A stretch of DNA of 31,813 nt from JBQTJJ01 sp052387235. Lineage in GTDB: Bacteria > Actinomycetota > Acidimicrobiia > Acidimicrobiales > GCA-2861595. A program made the position numbers and the translations under genes. Below the pieces are notes generated by a model. It had not been told where the DNA came from. It searched no databases and was given only the letters and a program-made list of their open reading frames with translations. Positions 25,031 through 31,813 of this stretch are shown piece after piece (positions within the stretch are counted from its first letter, which is position 1; every line of letters starts with the position of its first letter). The stretch is from positions 1 through 31,813 of the forward strand of contig JBQTJJ010000038.1 in assembly GCA_052387235.1 (NCBI GenBank). The letters run 5' to 3'.

Positions 25031-25036
25031 ACCCTA
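25031..25036 (-). promoter_or_regulatory. -10 element for the minus-strand DUF1844-like gene
   Basis: On the minus strand TAGGGT ends 6 bases before the ATG (25024-25022), again the leaderless TANNNT layout. It lies within 40 bases of the + strand infC promoter candidate, so the two promoters are back-to-back and may compete. Confidence 0.5.
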
Positions 25037-25046
25037 GGCGACAAAC

Positions 25047-25076
25047 TTGACCGGGAAGCGGGGCCGAGGCCATATG
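25047..25076 (+). promoter_or_regulatory. Candidate infC operon promoter
   Basis: TTGACC (25047-25052, -35 consensus TTGACA with one mismatch) is followed after 18 bases by CATATG (25071-25076). Transcripts would start near 25083 and have a leader of about 120 bases before infC. The -10 is imperfect; the -35 is the best in the window. Confidence 0.45.
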
Positions 25077-25097
25077 CCGACGTCCCCACCCGACCAC

Positions 25098-25196
25098 CGG
25101 GCTCGCGCCCGTGTGCTCGGGTCGAATGGCCGCCGAGGGGCGGGCGTTGCTTCCGACGCCTGCCCTTTCTCGCGAAAGGGCACCAATCCGAGGAGG
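25098..25196 (+). promoter_or_regulatory. Structured infC leader RNA with competing hairpins
   Basis: Three hairpins can be drawn. P1: CGGGC (25098-25102) with GCCCG (25107-25111), TCGC loop. P2: 25138-25147 with 25156-25165, ten pairs including one G-U. P3: 25161-25169 with 25174-25182, nine pairs and again a TCGC loop. P2 and P3 share 25161-25165, so they exclude each other. P3 ends 8 bases before AGGAGG (25191-25196). Such a layout suggests a leader that switches access to the infC start. IF3 and L20 autoregulate this operon in other bacteria; I cannot tell which, if any, acts here. Confidence 0.5.
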
Positions 25197-25205
25197 GGAT
25201 GCCGC

Positions 25206-25883
25206 ATCGCCGCAGCGGGCGCCAACGAGACCAGGATCAACGACCGGATCCGGGCCAGGGAAGTCCGGCTGGTCGACGCCGACGGGAGCCAGCTGGGCAT
25301 CAAGGCCCTCCCCGAGGCGCTCCACATCGCACGAGAGGCCGACCTGGACCTCGTTGAGGTGGCTCCCATGGCCAACCCGCCGGTCTGCCGCATCATGGAC
25401 TACGGCAAGTACAAGTTCGATGCGGCCCAGCGGGCCAAGGAGTCCCGGCGCAAGACCAGCAACGTCGGCATCAAGGAGATGAAGTACCGGCCCAAGATCG
25501 GGCCCGGCGACTTCGACACCAAGACGCGGCAGGTGAGCAAGTTCCTGGGGCAGGGCCACAAGGTGAAGATCACGATCATGTTCCGAGGCCGCGAGATGAG
25601 CCACCAGGAGCTCGGGCTGAAGATCCTCCATCGGGTGGCCGAGGAGGTCGGGCCCGTCGCCAAGGTCGAGGCCGCGCCGAAGGTCGACGGCCGCAACATG
25701 ATCATGGTCCTCGCTCCCGACAAGAGGGCCCAGCAGGCCACCCCCAAGAAGCCGGCGGGCGGCAACGGGTCCGCTCCCCAGGCCCAACCCGCCCCCGCCG
25801 CCTCCGCCCCGGCACACGCCGCAGACGGAGCACCAGCAGCACCGACACCAGCAGCACCCGCACCCCCCACCGAGGAAGGCTGA
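25206..25883 (+). CDS. infC: Translation initiation factor IF-3, predicted ATC start
   Basis: A 225-residue IF-3, which keeps 30S subunits free and proofreads the start codon. The N-domain has RINDRIRAREVRLVDADG and VAPMANPPVCRIMDYGKYK; the C-domain has KEMKYRPKIGPGDFDTK, GHKVKITIMFRGREM and MIMVLAP. An Ala/Pro-rich tail of about 50 residues follows, with a repeated CACCAGCAGCAC in the DNA. The start is inferred as ATC 25206: it is in frame, lies 9 bases after AGGAGG, and gives the usual short lead before RINDRI. In-frame GTGs upstream lack a Shine-Dalgarno and would translate the leader hairpins; ATG 25199 is out of frame. Non-canonical infC starts are well known. Confidence 0.92.
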   Translation: MAAAGANETRINDRIRAREVRLVDADGSQLGIKALPEALHIAREADLDLVEVAPMANPPVCRIMDYGKYKFDAAQRAKESRRKTSNVGIKEMKYRPKIGPGDFDTKTRQVSKFLGQGHKVKITIMFRGREMSHQELGLKILHRVAEEVGPVAKVEAAPKVDGRNMIMVLAPDKRAQQATPKKPAGGNGSAPQAQPAPAASAPAHAADGAPAAPTPAAPAPPTEEG

Positions 25884-25886
25884 CCG

Positions 25887-26081
25887 ATGCCGAAGATGAA
25901 GACCGACCGGGGCGCCGCCAAGCGCTTCAAGGTGACGGGCAGCGGCAAGATCCGCCGGCGCAAGGCCTTCCGGTCGCACCTGCTCGAGAAGAAGAGCTCG
26001 GTCCGCACCCGCCGCCTCAAGCGCGAGTGCGAAGTCACCGGCGGCGACCTGAAGCAGGTCAAGCGCCTGCTCGGCCTCTGA
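25887..26081 (+). CDS. rpmI: 50S ribosomal protein L35
   Basis: A 64-residue, strongly basic bL35. It starts PKMKTDRGAAKRFKVTGSGKI and continues RRKAFRSHLLEKKSS with the C-terminal DLKQVKRLLGL. The ATG is three bases after the infC stop. The 45-base gap to rplT contains only the rplT Shine-Dalgarno (AAAGGA). Confidence 0.98.
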   Translation: MPKMKTDRGAAKRFKVTGSGKIRRRKAFRSHLLEKKSSVRTRRLKRECEVTGGDLKQVKRLLGL

Positions 26082-26126
26082 CCGCGCAGCCTCCCCGCCC
26101 CTCCCCCGGAAGAAAGGACCCCGACG

Positions 26127-26531
26127 ATGGCCAGAGTCAAGCGCGCCGTCCACAGTCGCAAGCACCGCCGGGCCGTGCTCGAGCAGGCCCAGGGTTACTA
26201 CGGCAACAAGAGCCGCAGCTTCCGGGCCGCCAACGAGCAGGTCATGCACTCCCTGCAGTACGCGTACCGCGACCGGCGGGCCCGCAAGGGGGAGTTCCGC
26301 CGGCTGTGGATCCAGCGCATCAACGCCGCCACCCGTGAGCACGGCGTCAGCTACAGCCGGTTCATCGCCGGGCTGCGGCTGGCCGAGGTGGAGGTCGACC
26401 GCAAGGTGCTGGCCGACCTGGCCGTGCGCGACCCCGCCGCCTTCGGCGGTCTGGTCGAGCTGGCCCTGGCGGCCACCGGCGGCGCCGGCGACCGGACCGC
26501 TCCCGGCGGCACGGCGCCGGCGCAGCCCTGA
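26127..26531 (+). CDS. rplT: 50S ribosomal protein L20
   Basis: A 134-residue bL20. The body (ARVKRAVHSRKHRRAVLEQA, GYYGNKSRSFRAANEQVMHSL, AYRDRRARKGEFRRLWIQRIN) is standard. The family normally ends near residue 118; here an extra Gly/Ala/Pro-rich tail of about 16 residues (GGAGDRTAPGGTAPAQ) follows. L20 is needed for early 50S assembly and represses its own operon in several bacteria. The TGA overlaps the predicted CTG start of the next gene. Confidence 0.97.
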   Translation: MARVKRAVHSRKHRRAVLEQAQGYYGNKSRSFRAANEQVMHSLQYAYRDRRARKGEFRRLWIQRINAATREHGVSYSRFIAGLRLAEVEVDRKVLADLAVRDPAAFGGLVELALAATGGAGDRTAPGGTAPAQP

Positions 26532-27328
26532 GCACGGGCCTCGCCTACCGCCACAAGAAGGTCCAGCGGCTCCGGCAGCTGGCAGGGCGAACGAGTGCAC
26601 GTCATGCCGAGCGGGCCTTCGTGGTGGAGGGCGCCAAGCTGCTCTCCGAGGCCCTGGCCGCCGGGGTCCGGATCGAGGCCGTCTACGCCGCGCCCGGCGC
26701 GCCCCCCGAGCTGGTGCGCCGGGCCGCCGGGGCCGGCGCCCGGATCCACGAGCTGGCGCCCGGCGTCCTGGAGCGCGTGGCCGGCACGGTGACGCCGCAG
26801 CCGCTGCTCGCGGTGGTGCCCTACCTCGACGTCGACCTCGACGCCGTCCGGGGCGCCGATCTGCTGGTGGTGTGCGTCGACGTGCGCGACCCCGGCAACG
26901 CCGGCACGGTGCTCCGCTCCGCCGAAGCGGCGGGGGCGGGAGGGGTACTCTTCTGTAACGGTTCGGTCGACGTCTACAACCCGAAGACGGTGCGAGCATC
27001 GGCAGGGTCGTTGTTCCACGTCCCGGTCGTGGCCGGCATCGACGCCGCCACCGCGCTGGAGCAGCTCGGCCAGTGGGGGTTGCGCCGGCTGGGCGCGGTG
27101 GCCCGCGGGGGCGACGACTACGCCGCCGTCGACCTGTCCCGGCCCACCGCCTTCGTCCTGGGCAACGAGGCCTCGGGCCTCCCGGACGACCTGGCCGCCC
27201 GGGGCCTCCTGGACGGGGAGATCACCATCCCGATGACCGGACGGGCCGAATCGCTCAACGTCGGCATGGCCGCCGCCGTGCTCTGCTTCGACGCCGCCCG
27301 CCAGCGCGCCGCCAGGCCGGTTCCGTGA
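26528..27328 (+). CDS. TrmH/SpoU-family rRNA methyltransferase, predicted CTG start
   Basis: A 266-residue SPOUT methyltransferase of the 23S rRNA 2'-O-methylating (RlmB/TsnR-like) group. The N-terminal substrate-binding domain reads YRHKKVQRLRQLAGRTSAR then ERAFVVEGAKLLSEAL. The knotted SAM domain has VCVDVRDPGNAGTVLRSAEAAG, FVLGNEASGLP and IPMTGRAESLNVGMAAAV. The first canonical start, GTG 26621, would remove some 30 residues including the conserved LRQL segment. CTG 26528 overlaps the rplT stop (CTGA), and no ATG, GTG or TTG lies in the open frame before it. In mycobacteria tsnR also follows rplT. Confidence 0.9.
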   Translation: MSTGLAYRHKKVQRLRQLAGRTSARHAERAFVVEGAKLLSEALAAGVRIEAVYAAPGAPPELVRRAAGAGARIHELAPGVLERVAGTVTPQPLLAVVPYLDVDLDAVRGADLLVVCVDVRDPGNAGTVLRSAEAAGAGGVLFCNGSVDVYNPKTVRASAGSLFHVPVVAGIDAATALEQLGQWGLRRLGAVARGGDDYAAVDLSRPTAFVLGNEASGLPDDLAARGLLDGEITIPMTGRAESLNVGMAAAVLCFDAARQRAARPVP

Positions 27329-28380
27329 CCGGCCCCTACGACCTGCTGCCCGACGCCGTGCTGCGTCTCGACGGGTCCCGCCGCATCGCCGAGGCCAACG
27401 AGATGGCCACCGAGCTGACCGGCTACCCGGCGGCCGAGCTCGTGGGCCAGTCCTGCGAGATGCTGGTCCCCCGGGCCAAGGACGGGCGGCCCCTCCTCGA
27501 CGGCGGGTGGCACCCGTCGGCACACCTGCGCTCGGTGCGGCGGCTTCCCGAGCAGGAGGTCACCCTCGTGCGGGCCGACGGCGCACCGACGCCGGTCTAC
27601 GTGGTGGGCCGCTACCAGCGGGACGCCGGCGGCGCCCTCACCGGTGCCGTGCTCACGCTGCGCTCGGCCGGCGCCCGGCGCCACCAGACAGCCACCGGCA
27701 TCGAGATCGTCTCCACCGTGAGCCACGAGCTGCGGTCGCCCCTCACCTCGGTGAAGGGCTACACCAGCCTCCTGCTCAACCGGTGGGACCGCCTGCGCGA
27801 CGACCAGAAGCGGATGATGCTCGAGCAGGTGAACCACGACGCGGACCGGGTCACCCGGCTCATCACCGAGCTGCTCGACATCAGCCGCCTCGAGGCGGGC
27901 CGGCTCGTGCTGCGCCGGGAGATGGTCGACCTGTCCGAGCTCAGCCGCTCGGTCGTGGAGAAGGTGCGGATGGAGTACCCGGACCTCGAGTGCGAGATCG
28001 ACTTCCCGGACTCGTTCCCCACCGTCTACGCCGACCCCGACAAGGTCGTCCAGGTCCTCACCAACCTGGTCGAGAACGCCTGCAAGTACGCATCGCCGGT
28101 CGGGTTGTCGGTGGCGGGCACGGTGGACGACGCCGACGTGAGCCTGGTCGTGCGGGACCAGGGCGAGGGCTTCCCCGAGCGCGACCTGGCCCGGGTGTTC
28201 ACCAAGTTCTTCCGCCGGGCCGAGACCAAGCCGAACGGCACCGGCCTCGGCCTCTGGATCAGCCGGGGCCTGGTGGAGGCCCACGGGGGCCGTCTCGAGG
28301 TCTCGTCTATTCCGGGCAAGGGGTCGACCTTCCGCTTTACGCTGCCCCGGTACGCCTTCGAGGAGCTGCACGGGCTGTGA
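27325..28380 (+). CDS. Soluble PAS-domain sensor histidine kinase (orphan)
   Basis: A 351-residue kinase with no membrane segment. A PAS domain (about 1-110: DAVLRLDGSRRIAEANEMATELTGY, QEVTLVRADGAPTPVYVVGRY) is followed by HisKA with phospho-acceptor His134 (STVSHELRSPLTSVKGY), then the ATPase domain with N-box Asn251 (NLVENACKYA), G1 (VRDQGEGFPERD), F-box (VFTKFFRR) and G2 (GTGLGLWISRGLVEAHGG). All catalytic motifs look intact. There is no response regulator nearby. Its GTG overlaps the methyltransferase stop and its TGA overlaps the pheS GTG, so it is translationally coupled to both neighbours. The signal sensed by the PAS domain cannot be told from sequence. Confidence 0.95.
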   Translation: MTGPYDLLPDAVLRLDGSRRIAEANEMATELTGYPAAELVGQSCEMLVPRAKDGRPLLDGGWHPSAHLRSVRRLPEQEVTLVRADGAPTPVYVVGRYQRDAGGALTGAVLTLRSAGARRHQTATGIEIVSTVSHELRSPLTSVKGYTSLLLNRWDRLRDDQKRMMLEQVNHDADRVTRLITELLDISRLEAGRLVLRREMVDLSELSRSVVEKVRMEYPDLECEIDFPDSFPTVYADPDKVVQVLTNLVENACKYASPVGLSVAGTVDDADVSLVVRDQGEGFPERDLARVFTKFFRRAETKPNGTGLGLWISRGLVEAHGGRLEVSSIPGKGSTFRFTLPRYAFEELHGL

Positions 28381-29429
28381 CGGCAGTGGCAGGGATAGAT
28401 GCGGACGAGGTGGCCGGCGTCGAGGCCGAGGCGGCCGCGCGCCTCGAAGAGGCCGCCACCCTCGAGGCCCTGCGGGCGGCGGAGGCCGACGTGGTGGGCA
28501 GGCGGTCGGCCCTGGCCGCCCTCAACGCCCGGCTCGGCCGGCTCTCGCCCGACGAGCGGCGGGAGGCGGGCCGGCTCCTCAACGAGACCCGGGGCCGGCT
28601 CCAGGACCGGGCCGCGGCCCGCGCCGCCGACCTGGAGGCCACGGAGCGGGCCCGCCGCCTCGAGGCCGAGCGACTCGACCTCACCGAGGTCCTCCCCGGC
28701 CCGGGGCGAGGCCACCTCAACCTGGTGCACCAGACGCGCGACGAGCTGGAGGACGTGTTCGTCGGCATGGGGTACACGGTGGCCGAGGGGCCCGAGGTCG
28801 AGACCGACTGGCACAGCTTCGGGGCCCTCAACTTCCCGAAGGGCCACCCGGCCCGCAGCGGCTTCGACACGCTGTACCTCCACTGGGGCGAGCCCGAGTC
28901 CACCCTCCTGCGCCCGCACACCTCGCCGGTGCAGATCCGGGTCATGGAGGGCTCGCCGCCGCCGATCTACTCGATCATGCCCGGGAAGGTGTACCGCAAG
29001 GACACGCCCGACGCCCGCCACACGCCCACCTTCAACCAGATCGAGGGCCTGGTCGTGGACCGCGGCATCTCCTTCGGCGACCTTGCCGGCACCATCGAGG
29101 TCTTCACCGGCGCCTACTTCGGCCCCGACATCCACTCCCGCCTCCGGCCCGCCTACTTCCCCTTCACCGAGCCGTCGGCCGAGTTCGAGATCACCTGCGC
29201 CATCTGCGCCGGCGCCGGCTGCCGTACCTGCTCCGGCACCGGGTGGATCGAGCTCGGCGGCTGCGGCATGGTGCACCCCAACGTCCTGTCCGCCGTCGGC
29301 CTCGATCCCGAGGAGTGGTCCGGGTTCGCCTTCGGCTTCGGCATCGACCGCTGCGCCCAGATGCGCCACGGCATCTCCGACATGCGCATCCTGCTGGACA
29401 ACGACATCCGCTTCATCTCCCAGTTCTGA
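28377..29429 (+). CDS. pheS: Phenylalanyl-tRNA synthetase alpha subunit
   Basis: A 350-residue class II synthetase subunit holding the active site. The N-terminal coiled coil (about 5-100: VEAEAAARLEEAATLEALRA, RGRLQDRAAARAADLEA) contacts the tRNA. The core has LNLVHQTRDELEDVFVGMGY, motif 2 (HTSPVQIRVME, VYRKDTPDARHTPTFNQIEG) and motif 3 (GFAFGFGIDRCAQMRHGISD). A Cys-rich stretch ITCAICAGAGCRTCSGTGW is common in this family. GTG 28377 overlaps the kinase stop; GTG 28386 is also possible. Confidence 0.97.
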   Translation: MTAVAGIDADEVAGVEAEAAARLEEAATLEALRAAEADVVGRRSALAALNARLGRLSPDERREAGRLLNETRGRLQDRAAARAADLEATERARRLEAERLDLTEVLPGPGRGHLNLVHQTRDELEDVFVGMGYTVAEGPEVETDWHSFGALNFPKGHPARSGFDTLYLHWGEPESTLLRPHTSPVQIRVMEGSPPPIYSIMPGKVYRKDTPDARHTPTFNQIEGLVVDRGISFGDLAGTIEVFTGAYFGPDIHSRLRPAYFPFTEPSAEFEITCAICAGAGCRTCSGTGWIELGGCGMVHPNVLSAVGLDPEEWSGFAFGFGIDRCAQMRHGISDMRILLDNDIRFISQF

Positions 29430-29444
29430 GGAGCCTGCCCGCCC

Positions 29445-31805
29445 GTGCTCGTCCCGCTTTCCTGGCTGCGTGACTTCGCGCCGTTCCACCTCGACCCGGT
29501 CGCGCTGGGGGACACGTTCGACGACCTGGGCATGGTGGTCGAGGGCATCGAGCGCATCGGGCAGGGCCTCGAGGGCGTGGTGGTGGCCCGGGTGCTCGAC
29601 GTGCGGGCCCACCCGAGGGCCGACCGGGTGCGCATCACCGAGGTCGACGCCGGCGGCGGCGCGGCTCTGCAGGTCGTGTGCGGCGCCCCCAACGTCGCCG
29701 CCGGCCAGCTGGTCGCGCTCGCGCCGGTGGGGACGGTGCTGCCGGGCGACTTCGAGATCGGCCGGCGCAAGGTGCGGGGGGAGTGGTCGGAGGGGATGAT
29801 CTGCTCGGCCCGCGAGCTCGGGCTGGGCGAGGACGCCGACGGGATCATGGTGCTGGGCGACGGCCCGATGATCGGGTCCCCGCTGGTCGAGGCACTGGGC
29901 ATCGAGCCGGACGTGGTGTTCGACCTGGCCATCGAGGGGAACCGCCCGGACGCCAACTGCATCGCCGGCGTCGCCCGGGATGCGGCCGCCCGGCTCCGGC
30001 TCCCCTTCGCCGTCCCCGGCCATCCCGTGCCGGAAGGCGACCTCCGGGCCGCCGACCTGGCGTCCATCGCGGTCGAGAGCCCCGACCTGTGCCCCCGCTT
30101 CACGGGCCGGGTGCTCACCGACGTCGTGGTGGGGCCGGCGCCGGCGCTGGTGGCGCGCCGCCTGGCCCTGGCCGGGATGCGGTCCATCAGCAACGTGGTC
30201 GACGCCTCCAACTACGTGATGCTCGAGCTGGGCCAGCCCACCCACCCCTACGACCTCGACAAGCTGCCGGGCCGGGGCCTGCTGGTCCGCCGGGCGGTGC
30301 CGGGCGAGGTCGTCGTGACCCTCGACGGCGTCGAGCGGCGGGCGGGGGAGGGCGGCGACGACTGCCTCATCTGCGACGCACACGGTGTGCCGGTGGGCAT
30401 CGGCGGGATCATGGGCGGCGCCTCGTCGGAGATCTCGGCGGCGACCACCAGCGTGCTCCTGGAGGCGGCCTACTTCGACCCGATGACCATCGCCCGCTCG
30501 TCGAAGCGCCTCGGGCTGCGCACCGAGGCGTCGGCCCGGTTCGAGCGGGGGTGCGACCCCGAGGGCATCCCCCGGGCCGCCGAGCGCTTCTGCTCCCTCC
30601 TCGGCGCCGGCACCCTGGCCCAGGGCATCCTCGACCTGTGGGAGCGACCCCCCGCGCCCGCTCCCATCCGCCTCCGCACGGCCCGCCTGAACGCCGTCCT
30701 CGGCACCCACCTCGTCGATGCCGACGTCCCCGCCCTCCTCGAGCCCATCGGCTTCCGCGCCACGCCGTCCGGGGACGGACACGACGTGGTCCCGCCGCCG
30801 TTCCGCCCCGATGCCACCACCGAGATCGACCTGGTCGAGGAGGTGGCGCGCCACCACGGCTACAGCCGCATCGCCCGCACCGTGCCGAACAGCCCCCACG
30901 TGGGCCGCCTCACCCCCTACCAGCGGGCCCGGCGCCACCTCCGCGAGGTCCTGGCCGGCGCCGGGGTGAGCGAGGCCGTGTCCCCGCCGCTGCTGGCGCC
31001 CGGCGAGAACGAGCGGGCCGGCCACACGGGCGAGCTGATCGAGGCGGTGGACCCCCTGGCCCGTGAGGAGTCGGTGCTGCGGGCCTCGCTGCTGCCCAGC
31101 CTTCTCAAGGCGGTGGCGTACAACGCGTCGCACCAGAGCCCCGACGTCGCCCTGTTCGAGGTCGGCCACGTGTTCCGGGTCCCGTCCGGGCCCAGGGGTC
31201 CGCTCCCCGACGAGCGGGAGATGCTCGGCGTGGCCCTGGCCGGTCCCGATGGCGCTGGGGCGGCCAAGCGGATCCTCGACGTGGTGCTGGAGGGCGTGCG
31301 CCGGCGCGGCGTCCGGATCGAGGCGTCCTCCGCCCCCGGCCTCCATCCCACCCGCACGGCCCGGGTCGTGGTGGGCGAGGAGGCGATCGGCCACGTGGGC
31401 GAGGTGGACCCCCAGGTCCTGGCCGCCTTCGAGATCGACGGCCGCGTGGGATGGATCGAGGTCGACCTGGGCGGCCTCCTGCCGGAGGAGCGCTCCTACG
31501 ACCAGGCCGTGGCCGTCAGCAAGCTGCCGTCGAGCGACATCGACCTCGCGTTCGTGGTCGAGGAGCGCGTGCCGGCCGACGCGGTGGAGGGCACCATCCG
31601 CCGGGCCGCCGGCGCCCTCCTCGTGCGCCTCCGCCTCTTCGACGTCTACCGCAGCGACCGCCTCGGCCCGGGCCGGCGCAGCCTGGCCTACCGCCTGCGC
31701 CTGCAGCCGACCGAGCGCACCCTCACCGACGCCGACGTGGCCGAGGTGCGCGACCGCTGCATCGCGGCGGTGGCGTCCGCCCACGGGGGCGAGCTGCGGG
31801 GGTAG
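29445..31805 (+). CDS. pheT: Phenylalanyl-tRNA synthetase beta subunit
   Basis: A complete 786-residue PheT. It begins PLSWLRDFAPFHLDPVALG; a tRNA-binding OB domain lies at about 38-150 (VVVARVLDVRAHPRADRVRITEVD, VCGAPNVAAGQLV). The B3/B4 editing region includes IEGNRPDANCIAGVARD and SNVVDASNYVMLELGQPTHPYD, B5 has PFRPDATTEIDLVEEVARHHGY, and the C-terminal anticodon-binding FDX-ACB domain is VSKLPSSDIDLAFVVEE through ADVAEVRDRC. GAGGAG (29428-29433) sits 11 bases before the GTG. With PheS it forms the heterotetramer that charges tRNA(Phe). Only 8 bases follow before the window ends. Confidence 0.98.
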   Translation: MLVPLSWLRDFAPFHLDPVALGDTFDDLGMVVEGIERIGQGLEGVVVARVLDVRAHPRADRVRITEVDAGGGAALQVVCGAPNVAAGQLVALAPVGTVLPGDFEIGRRKVRGEWSEGMICSARELGLGEDADGIMVLGDGPMIGSPLVEALGIEPDVVFDLAIEGNRPDANCIAGVARDAAARLRLPFAVPGHPVPEGDLRAADLASIAVESPDLCPRFTGRVLTDVVVGPAPALVARRLALAGMRSISNVVDASNYVMLELGQPTHPYDLDKLPGRGLLVRRAVPGEVVVTLDGVERRAGEGGDDCLICDAHGVPVGIGGIMGGASSEISAATTSVLLEAAYFDPMTIARSSKRLGLRTEASARFERGCDPEGIPRAAERFCSLLGAGTLAQGILDLWERPPAPAPIRLRTARLNAVLGTHLVDADVPALLEPIGFRATPSGDGHDVVPPPFRPDATTEIDLVEEVARHHGYSRIARTVPNSPHVGRLTPYQRARRHLREVLAGAGVSEAVSPPLLAPGENERAGHTGELIEAVDPLAREESVLRASLLPSLLKAVAYNASHQSPDVALFEVGHVFRVPSGPRGPLPDEREMLGVALAGPDGAGAAKRILDVVLEGVRRRGVRIEASSAPGLHPTRTARVVVGEEAIGHVGEVDPQVLAAFEIDGRVGWIEVDLGGLLPEERSYDQAVAVSKLPSSDIDLAFVVEERVPADAVEGTIRRAAGALLVRLRLFDVYRSDRLGPGRRSLAYRLRLQPTERTLTDADVAEVRDRCIAAVASAHGGELRG

Positions 31806-31813
31806 CCGGGCTG

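Noticed and set aside
25047..25205. N-terminally extended infC starting at 25047 or at in-frame GTGs before 25206
   Set aside because: The extension lacks family similarity, begins in the promoter-like region and crosses the leader hairpins, whereas AGGAGG lies 9 bases before ATC 25206.
28026..31784. Very long minus-strand open frame opposite pheS and pheT (and similar ones opposite carB and the rib genes)
   Set aside because: Antisense shadows are expected in GC-rich DNA. Their products are rich in Gly, His, Arg and Ala without recognisable motifs, while the + strand frames encode intact known enzymes.

Overview
The window comes from a very GC-rich bacterium (third codon positions are almost always G or C) of actinobacterial type. 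It carries an mIHF gene, an ATPase-deficient PriA, the gene run mihF-gmk-rpoZ-coaBC-metK, a PyrR-binding RNA with mycobacterial features, and short TANNNT-type promoters just upstream of start codons. From memory of Mycobacterium tuberculosis, the gene order resembles three mycobacterial blocks placed end to end: aroQ-pepQ-efp-nusB, then pyrR through ribH, then infC-rpmI-rplT-tsnR-pheS-pheT. A type I PyrF and shortened RsmB and RibD proteins argue against Mycobacteriales. An acidimicrobial or other early-branching actinobacterium is my best inference, not a proof. The window is housekeeping sequence with almost every gene on the + strand; I see no mobile element, CRISPR array, tRNA or rRNA.

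Layout. 1-2359: end of aroQ, an M24 aminopeptidase, efp and nusB. 2344-2540: a 23-bp perfect palindrome over the nusB stop, then a pyr leader with a PyrR-binding hairpin, a 9-codon leader ORF with a perfect Shine-Dalgarno sequence, and an intrinsic terminator. 2541-11550: the UMP pathway, pyrR-pyrB-pyrC-carA-carB-pyrD-pyrF. A hairpin-filled 184-bp gap lies between carB and pyrD, where pyrK sits in Bacillus; pyrK and pyrE are absent. 11561-16967: mihF, gmk, rpoZ, coaBC, metK and priA. 17011-20025: def, fmt, rsmB and a moaB-type gene; def appears to have a leaderless promoter. 20026-24388: a possible frameshifted mini-gene, then ribD-ribE-ribBA-ribH and hisG. 24390-25024: a small cold-shock-domain gene converges on the only minus-strand gene, a DUF1844-like protein. 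25025-31805: a divergent promoter region, a structured infC leader, infC-rpmI-rplT, a SpoU-family rRNA methyltransferase, a soluble PAS histidine kinase, pheS and pheT.

Genes are packed tightly. Nine junctions use a 4-base NTGA stop/start overlap, so translational coupling is probably the rule. Two of these junctions (mihF/gmk and rplT/methyltransferase) read CTGA, and fmt also has no ATG, GTG or TTG that keeps its conserved N-terminus. CTG initiation in three genes is therefore predicted. infC appears to start at ATC, in keeping with the rare-start autoregulation known for IF3.

The features most worth a second look are the pyr leader (PyrR hairpin, leader peptide and terminator combined), the recurrent CTG starts, the mutually exclusive hairpins upstream of infC, the histidine kinase between a ribosome-modification gene and pheST, and the hairpin cluster in place of pyrK.
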